Below, one piece after another: positions 22,282 to 32,061 of a stretch of DNA of 64,000 bases (positions are counted from its first letter, which is position 1; the number at the start of each line of letters is the position of its first letter). The notes beneath the pieces are model-generated. The model was not told the origin of the DNA. It made no database searches and was given only the letters and a program-made list of their open reading frames with translations. Source of the stretch: Linum tenue (Eukaryota; Streptophyta; Magnoliopsida; Malpighiales; Linaceae); contig CAMGYJ010000008.1 of assembly GCA_946122785.1 (NCBI GenBank), positions 7,589,475 to 7,653,474 on the forward strand, given 5' to 3'. The translations under genes and the position numbers were made by a program.

Positions 22282-24135
22282 ATGTCACGAGCTATGATGG
22301 ATTCAATGCGAGAACTCCAAAAGAACTTAGGCAGCAAGGGAAGAGCGCTTAATAACATGATGATGATCAAGCCAAGGTCTAGTAGTATGATTACTCACCT
22401 GGGAATGCGATCAATGATCGCCACTATTAAGTTCGTGGTGTCTCTTTTGCAACAGTTTTTCCGGTACCAACTCCAAGGCACTGTAGAGAGATACTGCCAG
22501 AGGGCTCTCTACATGGTCTACCCTTACGTCACGATCACTTTCAATGAACTCAAGGCCAACCGGCTATCTCGCCCTGAACTCTACTCCGCCATTGAGAGCT
22601 ATCTCAGCTCCCATTCATCCACGCAAGCCAAGCGGCTGAAGGGCGAGTTACTCAATAACAACTTGTCCAAGGTGGTGCTTAGCGCAGACGAACATGAAGA
22701 GATCACAGATGAGTTTCAAGGGGTCAAGCTATGGTGGGTATCCGGGAAGACCATCGCCAACACCGTAACACTTTCTGCCCAAAATGATGAGAAAAGGTAT
22801 TACACGCTGACTTTCCACAAGAAGCACAGGGATCTCGTCGTTGGACCATATTTGAGCTATATCATGAAGGAAGGACAAGCAATTAAAGTTAGAAACCGGC
22901 AGCGGAAGCTTTTTACTAACAATGGTCCACAGTGGAGATATGTAATGCTTGAGCATCCTGCAACATTCGAAAATCTTGCGCTGGAGGCAGACAAGAAGAA
23001 CGAAATTCTTGAAGACTTGATCACGTTTAGCCAAGCGGGAGAGTACTATGCGAGAATTGGAAGAGCTTGGAAGAGGGGTTACCTTTTGTATGGTCCTCCG
23101 GGGACTGGGAAGTCCACCATGATCGCAGCCATAGCCAATCTTCTCAGCTATGATATCTTCGACCTTGAATTGACATCCGTGAAGGATAATGCCGAGCTGA
23201 GGAAGCTTCTAATTGAGACAACGAGCAAATCTGTAGTTGTAATTGAGGACATTGATTGTTCTCTGGACCTCACTGGTCAGCGGAGGCAGCAAGCAGAGGT
23301 TGCGAAACAGAAACCAACAAGGGAAGACAGTGAGCCCAAACTAAGCTTAGTCACCCTTTCGGGACTTTTGAACTGCATTGACGGGCTATGGTCAGCTTGC
23401 GGAGGAGAAAGACTGATCATTTTCACGACCAATTATGTCGAGAAACTCGACCCAGCTCTCATCAGGAAAGGAAGAATGGATAAACACATTAAACTTTCAT
23501 ACTGCAGCTTCGAAGCGTTCAAAGTGTTGGCAAAGAATTACCTTCTGCTAGATGATCACCAACTCTTTGACAAGATTCGCCAGTTACTGCAACAAACTCA
23601 GATTACCCCGGCTGATGTTGCAGAGCATTTGATGCCCAAAACTCACCCCCCGAATCCTGAGGTGTGCTTGAATAGTCTGGTGAGGAGCCTTCAAGCGGCT
23701 GCAGTGAATGCGAGACCCAAAGCTGCTGCAGCCAATGCGAGACCGAAAGCAGATGCAGTGAATGTGAGACCGGAATCGGAGAAAGAACTGCATCAGGAGA
23801 CTGCTGCAGTGAATGCGAGACCAGAAGAGGCGAAAGAACTGCATCAGGAGAAAGAAACCACTGTGTGTTCAAAAAAAAGGAAAGGAATCACTGACCTTGA
23901 AGAAACAAAAGAAGTAAACAAGGGAAGCACCGGACAAAAAGGAATGACACCCCAACCAGGATTCACGGGTATTCTAACTGACCCTATCCGATCAATGCAG
24001 GTAATGCCTGCTTTGCCCGGATATGGGTACGGGTATTATCCGGTGCAAAATTTGGCGGGTAGGGTAGGGTATGCGTTGGGTCAATACCCGATTCAGACTG
24101 TACCAATACCCGTATCCGCTCCCAAAACCATGTAA
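22282..24135 (+). CDS. AAA-ATPase, HSR4/OM66/AATP1 type (cluster member 3), extended C-terminus
   Basis: A single exon encodes 617 residues, the longest of the cluster. A hydrophobic segment (~45-62) precedes the AAA-associated N domain. Walker A is GPPGTGKS from ~271, Walker B is VVVIEDIDCSLD, and the sensor region reads FTTNYVEKLDPALIRKGRMD. The insert after Walker B is short. Beyond the usual end (LMPKTHPPNPEVCL) there is an unusual tail: imperfect repeats of VNARPKAAA/VNARPEEAKELHQE (~470-525), a basic stretch, and a Gly/Tyr/Pro-rich end (PGYGYGYYPVQN). A Helitron 3' end lies 43 bp upstream, so the promoter is likely transposon-derived or the gene was moved next to it. Membrane-anchored ATPase; substrate unknown. 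Confidence 0.92.
   Translation: MSRAMMDSMRELQKNLGSKGRALNNMMMIKPRSSSMITHLGMRSMIATIKFVVSLLQQFFRYQLQGTVERYCQRALYMVYPYVTITFNELKANRLSRPELYSAIESYLSSHSSTQAKRLKGELLNNNLSKVVLSADEHEEITDEFQGVKLWWVSGKTIANTVTLSAQNDEKRYYTLTFHKKHRDLVVGPYLSYIMKEGQAIKVRNRQRKLFTNNGPQWRYVMLEHPATFENLALEADKKNEILEDLITFSQAGEYYARIGRAWKRGYLLYGPPGTGKSTMIAAIANLLSYDIFDLELTSVKDNAELRKLLIETTSKSVVVIEDIDCSLDLTGQRRQQAEVAKQKPTREDSEPKLSLVTLSGLLNCIDGLWSACGGERLIIFTTNYVEKLDPALIRKGRMDKHIKLSYCSFEAFKVLAKNYLLLDDHQLFDKIRQLLQQTQITPADVAEHLMPKTHPPNPEVCLNSLVRSLQAAAVNARPKAAAANARPKADAVNVRPESEKELHQETAAVNARPEEAKELHQEKETTVCSKKRKGITDLEETKEVNKGSTGQKGMTPQPGFTGILTDPIRSMQVMPALPGYGYGYYPVQNLAGRVGYALGQYPIQTVPIPVSAPKTM
23690..23870 (+). repeat. Coding tandem repeats in the tail of AAA-ATPase member 3
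   Basis: Imperfect in-frame repeats built on GCAGTGAATGCGAGACC..., encoding ..AVNARPKAA.., ..AANARPKAD.., ..AVNVRPESEKELHQE.. and ..AVNARPEEAKELHQE... Nothing comparable is present in members 1, 2, 4 or 5, so this is a recent expansion specific to this gene. Confidence 0.8.
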
Positions 24136-24365
24136 TTAAGCAAGCAGCACATGTAGTTTCTTATCTCTTACTGCCCATTGTCTGCCAGTCTGAAAATGTA
24201 GTTGACATGCATATTACATTGCAATTAAAAACGTAAGGATGTGGGCCTCCTAACTTAGAAATGCCATTTGCAATAACATGACAGTTCTTTCATTTTACCG
24301 ATTAATTTCGTTTAGTAAATTTTATGCATATGATTCTAAGTTACACTCGATGAGCATGGTTAAAC

Positions 24366-24910
24366 TCTGGGTTTGTTGAATATTATTTTCGGGATCTGGT
24401 CAGCAAGTGGAAGGGAGATGTAATAAAATTTACGAAGAACCATGTTGAGATGCTGGACAAGGCATTGATCAGGGGAGGAAGGATAGATAAGCATAACGGA
24501 GCTTTGTAACTATGATTTAAAATGGTTTAAGGTTCTTGCTAAGAACTACCCTAGCGTTGACACTTGACAATCACCCCACTGTTTGAGGTCGTTCGAGGTC
24601 TACTCGAGAAGACCAAGAGTACCCTGCTGATGTAGCTGATAGTTTGATGCAGAAGGCTGTTAAAGAACATGCCGAAATTTGCCTGAATAGGTTCACACCC
24701 ATGACCTCGACAGGCTGCCAAGTTAGAAAGGGGAAGAATGAAGCAGATAAATAAGATGAGATATTAATGATTGAACAAAAGAGAAGAATGATTGGAAGAG
24801 GTATGTTTGGCATCAATAGTTTATGATCATGTTTTTGGTTAAGTATTGTGTCAGTGTTTTGAAACTACAGAAACCTAATTCTGGCTTTATTCATTTAGGA
24901 TTCTTTAGTC
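24366..24910 (+). pseudogene. AAA-ATPase pseudogene fragment derived from a member-2-like gene
   Basis: The segment is collinear with 10780-11350, the 3' third and 3' UTR of AAA-ATPase member 2. Shared blocks include GGTTTGTTGAATAT, GAGGTCGTTCGAGG, CTGATGTAGCTGA, GTTTGATGCAGAAGGCTGT and, in the UTR, GTGTCAGTGTTTTGAAACTA. It has indels, stops and no Walker motifs, so it cannot encode an ATPase. It lies between members 3 and 4 in the same orientation, as expected for a decayed tandem copy. Confidence 0.85.
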
Positions 24911-25480
24911 AGCTAAAACTAATACCGGCAAAACAGTTCGATTTGGTTAATCTCGAAACCGGAAATGTTTTATAGCACTTTCTCTTACAAGGATAATGAT
25001 TAAGCAAAACCGTTAAAGGATCTCGAACAGTTTGGTTTTGGTCAGGAGCAAGTGAAACCGTCTAACGGTTTGGCACGGGTATGCAAATATAATTCACTCT
25101 CGGGCACGAAGTGTTTCGGCTTACATAGTTTCTAGTACTTTTGTGGTTTCGACAGAACTGATTAGCACATAAATGATTGAAGCCTATAAGAAAGCCAATA
25201 AGGGTACCTAACCTAACTGGGCCAATTTTCAGTTAACAAGAAAATCAAAAGCGGTTTAGCGCCCCCAGCTAAACACGATCATCTTGTCTAATTTTGTTCT
25301 GAATTAATAATACTCTAATTCTTGATTTGCCCTTAATGTTAGAGGGAGCTTATCGTCCTAATGTTAATAGAAAAAAGTGACTAGTCCTTATCAGAATACA
25401 ATTCACCATAGAGATAGAATTCCTCTATGGTTCATGAATACAGTAACCTATTAAGAAATACATTCTTCCTCTCCTATGTA
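24911..25480. other. Intergenic, no gene seen
   Basis: AT-rich flank between the pseudogene fragment and the promoter of member 4. It has several CGGTTTGG/AACCG-type short words but no inverted ends or open frame that I can defend. Confidence 0.4.
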
Positions 25481-25505
25481 CTATGGAAATCGGCTAATGG
25501 TGCTC

Positions 25506-25513
25506 TATATAAA
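25506..25513 (+). promoter_or_regulatory. TATA box of AAA-ATPase member 4
   Basis: TATATAAA 42 bp before the ATG, within CTCTATATAAACC. The short distance implies a very short leader. The surrounding ~35 bp has a near copy at 16081-16113. Confidence 0.6.
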
Positions 25514-25554
25514 CCTTTTGAGTATCAATAATAAAAGATCCCCCATTAATCAAC

Positions 25555-27148
25555 ATGGCAAAAGCTAAGAGTTTAGTAAAATCGTTTCACAGGACGAACC
25601 CATGGAATGGTTTTACTCACCTGGGATCGTTAATCGCCACTTTGATGTTCGTTTGGTCTCTTGTTCGACAGTATAGAAAATTACTGCCGTACCAACTCCG
25701 CGTCATTCTAGAGAAATACTGCCAGAGGGCTCTCCCCTTCGTCAACCCTTACGTTCAAATCCGTTTCAGTGAACTCTGCAGCGAAAATCTGATGCGCACT
25801 GAACTCTACTCCGACATCGAGAGCTACCTGGGCTATCATTCATCAACGCAGGCCAAGCGCCTGAAGGCCGATTTACTGAAGAACAGTCAGTCCAAGCTGG
25901 CGCTTAGCGTAGATAGTTCTGAAGAGATTGCTGATGAATTTCAAGGGATCAAGCTATGGTGGGCTTGTGGGAAAACCATGTCCAGTACCGGATCACCTTC
26001 GCTCCATAATAAGACAAGGTATTACAGGCTGACTTTCCACAAGCAGCACAGGGATCTCATCATTGGGCCGTACCTGAGCCATGTCATGAAGGAAGGGAAA
26101 GCAATTAAGGTTAGAAATCGGCAGCGCAAGCTTTATACTAACAACGGCCCATTTTGGAAACATGTGGTGTTTGAGCATCCTGCAAACTTTGAAACGCTTG
26201 CGTTGGAAGCAAAGCAGAAGAAGGAAATTCTTGAAGACTTGATCACCTTTAGCCAATCGGAAGAGTATTATGCGAAAATTGGAAGAGCTTGGAAGAGGGG
26301 TTACCTTCTGTATGGTCCTCCGGGGACTGGGAAGTCCACAATGATCGCAGCCATGGCAAATCTTCTGAACTACGATATATATGACCTTGAATTAACATCC
26401 GTCAAGGATAATGCTGAGCTGAGGAAACTTCTAATTGAGACAACGAGCAAATCGGTGATTGTGATTGAGGACATTGATTGTTCTCTTGATCTTACTGGGA
26501 AGAGGAAGCAGACGAAGGTAAGACAAGAAGTAGAGGTCCTGAAGCTCCCGAAGCTTACAAGGCCGAAGGATCTTACTGACAGAGAGCCTAAACCAAGCCA
26601 AGTTACTCTTTCCGGGCTGTTAAACTTCATAGACGGAATATGGTCAGCCTGCAAAGGAGAAAGGTTGATTGTTCACGACCAATCACGTCAAGAAACTCGA
26701 TCCAGCTCTCATAAGGAAAGGAAGAATGGACAAACACATTGAACTTTCATACTGTAGCTTTGAAGCGTTCAAAATGTTGGCCAAAAACTATCTTCTGCTA
26801 GATGACCACCAACTCTTCGACAAAATTGGCCTTTTAATGAAACAAACTAAGATGACCCCGGCTGACATTGCGGAACATTTGATGCCCAAGACTCTCCCTC
26901 CGGATCCTCAGGCGTGCTTGAACAGTCTAGTGCAGAGCCTAAAAGCGGCTGTAGAAGCTGCCAGATTGAAAGCTGGGGAAACTAACAATAAGGATACAGA
27001 AATCACTGCTATTATTGAAGAAACAAAAGAAGAAAACAAAGGAAGCACCGGCCAAAAAGGAATGCAAATACAAACAACATTACCTTTAGCTGTTGGAGAG
27101 CAACAGGACAAAGCGCCTAGCATGAAACTTGTTGTATCTGATAATTAA
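25555..27148 (+). pseudogene. AAA-ATPase (cluster member 4), frameshifted after Walker B
   Basis: Single-exon gene of the same family with hydrophobic anchor, AAA-associated N domain, Walker A GPPGTGKS from ~254 and Walker B VIVIEDIDCSLD intact. After GERLIV (codon ~373) the frame is lost: members 3 and 5 have GTTTTCAC or ATTTTCAC where this gene has GTTCAC at 26671-26676, a 2-nt deletion. The first frame runs on to a stop at 26742. The remainder (FTTNHVKKLDPALIRKGRMD to the C-terminus) continues in another frame to 27148. As written, the product lacks sensor 1, the arginine-finger region and the C-terminal domain, so it would not be an active ATPase. Otherwise the gene is well preserved, so the lesion is recent or is a sequence error. 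Confidence 0.88.
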
Positions 27149-28017
27149 CAGAGTTTCCCTCTTAAAACCAATTGTTTACCATTTATAATATTTAATTGAC
27201 ATGCAAATAGCAATTGGATTAACATGACATGTATTTTCTTCTACTAATTATTCTCGTTTAGTTCGCTGTATGTGTTTGATGCACAGTTACTCTTGATTAT
27301 ATTGTCTAATCTAGTGTTAGCACTCTGTTCGGGCTATCGCTTTGGCGATGGCTGTTACGATTCTAAGAGGTTGTCAAATAGAGGCTAATAAATGGGGAAA
27401 TGATATATGATCTCTGTCAATTGCTTATACTCATTCCAAATCAAATCAAACAAAAGTGATCTAAATCCTAAATGTTATTAGCTGAACAACAATTGCTAGG
27501 AATCTGTCAAAACAAATGCTAGGAAGCTCTTATTTTGTGAGAAATGCCAACTTGCGAAAGCAACAAAATGTCACCCGCCGCCAGAAATGGCCACTGTTCA
27601 GAGAATCAAACATCATAAAATTAGACCATCAGCAGCAACAGAAATTCTATCTCGTATTATTGAGAATCAAACATGAAAAGGTTTAAAATGTGTCCTTGTT
27701 TTAATTCTCTTTTCGTGGGTAATAGGACTTTGGCTCCTCTAAAAGTTCATGTTCATCTGGACTATGTCACTAATCTCAGCATGCCTTCCCAATTTGAAGA
27801 ATGAACCAGAGCAGGCCAGAACAACTCTGAAGGGTCACTCAAAAGGTTCATATACTCAGCATGTGCTTGATCCTTTGCCACATCCAGGAGCCATCAATCT
27901 ATAATTCATCGTTGAACAAGCCTAGGATCAAAGCTAAATCAATTCGACCAATGGCCAAAAGGGTCACTCAAAGCTTCTATACTTGAGGTTAATAAAAGGC
28001 TAGAAGGGTTCATGATA
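27149..28017. other. Intergenic, no gene seen
   Basis: 3' flank of member 4 followed by AT-rich DNA. No open frame, RNA gene or transposon end is recognised. Confidence 0.45.
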
Positions 28018-28245
28018 CTCACAGTCTAAAATAGCTTGCTCTCCAAGACATTTCTGTGTCACTTCCTACGTCAGCTAGATAAAAAAGTAAATCAAATCGA
28101 ATTTAATGTTTCATGCTAATCACAGTTAAATATAGCTTGCCCTCCAAGACAATTTAATGTTTCATGCTACTCAGTACTCACAGTTTAATCTAGCTTGCCC
28201 TCCAAGACATTTCTATGTCACTTCCTACGTCAGCTAGATAAAGGG
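28018..28245. repeat. Duplicated promoter-region block with CTACGTCAGC motifs
   Basis: Two 64-bp copies (28018-28081 and 28177-28240) share TAGCTTGCYCTCCAAGACAT, TCACTTCCTACGTCAGCTAG and flanks. A partial third copy lies between them (28120-28151), and a small AATTTAATGTTTCATGCTA unit is also doubled. Each full copy has CTACGTCAGC, containing an ACGT core and, on the other strand, TGACG, the core of as-1/TGA-bZIP sites. The block ends 322 bp before the ATG of member 5. Confidence 0.75.
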
Positions 28246-28508
28246 TAAACCAAATAGGCTTGAGTATTAGGTAAATAATTGAAGTACTCAATTAAACTAC
28301 GTCCCTAGTGATTTGTCCTAATGTTAGAGATAGAAACTTTTCGTCCTCACGCTATAGGAAGAAAAAGAAAAGGTAATTTGTCGTAACTTAGCATAAAAGG
28401 ATGCAATAGCCGACATAGGTACTAGGCTGTACCTGTCATTCTCTGCACACGTATAGGCCACTCGATCCACGTATGTACTTGTAGTCTTGTACCCCAAAGT
28501 CGCCTTCT

Positions 28509-28517
28509 TTATATATT
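28509..28517 (+). promoter_or_regulatory. TATA box of AAA-ATPase member 5
   Basis: TTATATATT about 50 bp before the ATG at 28563, at the position expected for a short leader. Confidence 0.5.
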
Positions 28518-28562
28518 CAACTCCCTACAAAGATAACCCGTGAATCACACACCACAAGGGCC

Positions 28563-30110
28563 ATGATTGATTCAGCGAGTTTCCTCGAAGAGAACAGAGG
28601 TAGTAGAGGAAGAGGGTTCAACAGGATGAAGCCGGGGGATGTTTTAACTCACCTGGGATCGATAGTTGCTAGTTTGATGTTCGTTTGGGCTCTGTTTCAG
28701 CAGTACTTCCCATACCAACTCCGCCACAACATAGACAAATACTTCCAGAGGGCCTTCTCCTTCGTCTACCCTTACATCCAAATCACTTTCAGTGAATTCA
28801 CAGGCGAGCGTCTGATGCGCAGTGAGCTCTACTCCGCCATCGAGAACTACCTCAGCTCTACTTCATCGACCCAAGCCAAGCGGCTGAAGGCTGACGTACT
28901 GAAGAACAATCAGTCCTTGGTGCTTAGCATGGATGATCACGAAGAGGTTGCTGATGAATTTCAAGGGATCAAGCTTTGGTGGGCTTCTGGGAAGAACATC
29001 TCCAAGACCCAAACGCTTTCTTTCTATCCAGTCAAAGATGAGAAAAGGTATTACAAACTGACTTTTCACAAGCGGCATAGGGATCTCGTCATTGGGCCAT
29101 ATCTAAGCCATGTCCTGAAGGAAGGGAAAGCAATCAATGTTAGAAATCGGCAGCGGAAGCTTTACACCAACAATGGATCGCACTGGAGCCATGTGATGTT
29201 TGAGCATCCAGCAACATTTGAAACACTGGCGTTGGAGGCAGATAAAAAGAAGGAAATTCTCGAGGACTTGACCACATTTAGCCAAGCGGAACAGTTCTAT
29301 GCGAGAATCGGAAGAGCTTGGAAGAGGGGTTACCTTCTCTATGGCCCTCCTGGCACCGGGAAGTCCACCATGATTGCAGCCATGGCAAATCTTCTGAACT
29401 ATGACATCTATGACCTAGAATTAACCGCCGTGAAGGACAACACCGAGCTTCGGAAGCTTCTAATCGAGACCTCGAGCAAATCCGTGGTCGTGATCGAGGA
29501 CATCGATTGCTCTCTCGATCTCACTGCTCAACGAAGGAAGCCGAAGGAGAGCGAAGAAGCAACGAGCGAGCAGGATCAGAAGCCGAAACCGCCGAAGGAA
29601 GACAGGGAACCTAAACAAAGCCAAGTAACTCTTTCAGGGCTCTTGAACTTCATCGACGGGCTATGGTCAGCTTGCGGCGGGGAGAGACTTATCGTTTTCA
29701 CCACCAATCACGTCGAGAAACTCGATCCAGCCCTAATCAGGAAAGGTAGGATGGACAAACACGTCGAGCTTTCCTACTGCAGCTTCGAGGCATTCAGAGT
29801 GTTGGCCAAGAATTACCTTCTGCTAGATGACCACCAACTGTTCGACAAAATTCGCCAGTTACTAGAACAAACTAAGATAACCCCGGCTGACGTTGCGGAG
29901 CATTTGATGCCGAAGACCGTCCCGCCTAATGCCGAGGTTTGCTTGAGTAGTCTGGTGCAGGGCCTTGAAGCCGCGGCCGCGGAAGAGGAGGAGGCGAGAT
30001 CGAAAGCAGAGGAAGAAAACAAGGAGGAGAAAGAAATCAGTGCCATTGTTGAAGAAACGAAAGAGGAAAATTCCGCGGGCAAAGAAGAAAGCAAGTACAA
30101 TCAGCAGTAG
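28563..30110 (+). CDS. AAA-ATPase, HSR4/OM66/AATP1 type (cluster member 5)
   Basis: A single exon encodes 515 residues. The hydrophobic anchor (~30-48, LGSIVASLMFVWALFQQYFP) is followed by the AAA-associated N domain, Walker A GPPGTGKS from ~261, Walker B VVVIEDIDCSLD and the sensor region FTTNHVEKLDPALIRKGRMD. The C-terminal tail is Glu/Lys-rich. The sequence is very close to members 3 and 4, so these three form the recently expanded subgroup. The gene has its own TATA box and a duplicated TGACG-bearing block upstream. Family members are membrane-anchored ATPases, several of them stress- or pathogen-induced; localisation here is inferred from the anchor only. Confidence 0.93.
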   Translation: MIDSASFLEENRGSRGRGFNRMKPGDVLTHLGSIVASLMFVWALFQQYFPYQLRHNIDKYFQRAFSFVYPYIQITFSEFTGERLMRSELYSAIENYLSSTSSTQAKRLKADVLKNNQSLVLSMDDHEEVADEFQGIKLWWASGKNISKTQTLSFYPVKDEKRYYKLTFHKRHRDLVIGPYLSHVLKEGKAINVRNRQRKLYTNNGSHWSHVMFEHPATFETLALEADKKKEILEDLTTFSQAEQFYARIGRAWKRGYLLYGPPGTGKSTMIAAMANLLNYDIYDLELTAVKDNTELRKLLIETSSKSVVVIEDIDCSLDLTAQRRKPKESEEATSEQDQKPKPPKEDREPKQSQVTLSGLLNFIDGLWSACGGERLIVFTTNHVEKLDPALIRKGRMDKHVELSYCSFEAFRVLAKNYLLLDDHQLFDKIRQLLEQTKITPADVAEHLMPKTVPPNAEVCLSSLVQGLEAAAAEEEEARSKAEEENKEEKEISAIVEETKEENSAGKEESKYNQQ

Positions 30111-31265
30111 CTGGTGCCCAAGTAGCATTTCATCTAAACTGAGATCTTCTGGACATTCACTTTTCCTTCTAGCATTGTTAATTTGAGCAGTAAAATGTAA
30201 GATTTCCAGTTATTGCGGTTCCATCATCCGTTTGTCAGAACTCTTGAGGAGGATACATCGTGTTGTTGATGGTTCATGTCAGTTTCGCAATTCGCATTGT
30301 TGGGCCAATTCTCAATTTATGCAAAGCCCATCCAGTTTAACCGTCAAAATAATGAAAGCGAGCTTGTGTGGCGGAGGAAATTCAGGTCTAAAGACGAATA
30401 AGGCCCAAGCTATCTAGATTCTAGCCCAGCAAAAGCCCAAGTATCCATTAACCCAAGTGCCCATTAGGCCATTAAGACCGGTCAATATAGTAAAAATGAA
30501 AAATATATCAACTTTGGTGAGAAACACAAGAGAAACATCTATATAGAACAAACGCTATTCAAATCGGTTTATACGATGGTGTCGGTTTAGCAAGTGGCAT
30601 TGTACGAACAGTGGTACAACCGGTTTGATTTGTGTCGGTTCATGTCGACTTAACATAATACGACATTCTGAATAAAATAATATTTATACATTTAAATACA
30701 ACATTTAACATCAATTTCTACACGTTTATACCTGAATCCAAGAAATTACATCAACTTTTAACTTGTATATTTGTAAAGTACATAATAAATTGATCATGTC
30801 GGTCATACCAATGAAAATTATACCAATTTCATGACCGGTATCAATTGAACCAAATTCAACCGGCCAGCATCCCACCGACATCACAACCATACACAGAACA
30901 ACAATGTTTTGACTGATAGAAACCATATTCATCAACAAACTATAACCTTGAAAAAAGGGCATGAAAAGTTCCATTCCATCCTTTGGAAGCGGTCATCAGC
31001 ATACCATGGAAAATGCTGCCAATTACACATATAGAAACAAACATATTTACTTATTTATCTACACAACTATTCAACGCATGAACGCAAGGTGTGTGTGAAC
31101 ATAGACAGATGACAGTCACTTTTCTCCGTCAAATACTTTCCTGGAAAATAGCCACCGGCCCCGGCCTTTTCCACGAATTGACCCGCATATAATAACAATA
31201 CTAAACTAATTAAATGAAAAATAATTAGTGGTTAAACCTTCCAGCATTAACACAGCTCGGGGCTG
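30111..31265. other. Intergenic, no gene seen
   Basis: 3' flank of member 5 and AT-rich DNA with scattered ACCGGT/CGGTTT words. Nothing is supported as gene or transposon end. Confidence 0.4.
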
Positions 31266-31382
31266 TCTATATATGACGAGGAGAAGCATCCATAAGTATT
31301 AATTTATCATCTGTCTCTTTATATATATATACAGAGAGGGAGAGGCATTGGTGAAGAACTAGTGGGGAGCGTGAAGAGCGAG

Positions 31383-31523
31383 ATGATTGAGGAGAGGAGT
31401 TGGGGGGTTTCTTGTCGCAGGAGAGATGGTTTTAGCGCTGGTAGCTATACGGACAGAGTCCTCGCCGCCGGCCTGCTAGCTTCTTCCCACCACCGTGGTT
31501 TCGCCGGACGGTGGAGTATATAG
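31383..31523 (+). CDS. Possible small gene, 46-residue peptide, unrecognised
   Basis: ATG at 31383 opens a 46-residue frame (MIEERSWGVSCRRRDGFSAG...) ending in TAG. A TATA-like TCTATATATGA (from 31266) and a plausible ~115-bp leader precede it. The peptide has a basic CRRR patch and no signal peptide. I know no family for it and short frames arise by chance, so this is only a candidate. Confidence 0.25.
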   Translation: MIEERSWGVSCRRRDGFSAGSYTDRVLAAGLLASSHHRGFAGRWSI

Positions 31524-32061
31524 TAGTACTATTACTATAGCTCCATTAACTAAGACCATCCTCCGGTGACACGATACCCTCTCAATTTCTTGTCCACTAC
31601 GGTACGGTAGCTAGCTAGACATGGGAAGGAGTACTGCATGTGAATCTTTTCATCTCTACCAGTGTTCTTCTTTCTTCATCATCTTCTTCTTCTGTTATTG
31701 GGTCTTGAATTTGCAGCGTCGAAGGTAGTTCATATGAAATTTTGGCTTTTTTTCTTCTTCTCCATGTCGGATGGTTGGTGGCCCCAAAGTTCTTGGGCCC
31801 CAAGTTCTTTGGTCCATAGACTTCCGGGGGAGTGGGCCACTCACAACGAGTGAGATTAAACTTGAGGTTGTATATGGACGGCTATCTGCGTGGCGTACAG
31901 GAAAAGTATGCTACACTCGTCTTAAACGACGGCTCAAATAAATGGTAAGGATGAGCGACGACGATCCGTGTAGGATGCAGGCTACTTATGGTAGACCCTT
32001 CCGTTACTCACTAGACCCCTTAAGCAATTAGGGGCTATTTATATACTAATAATAATTCATC

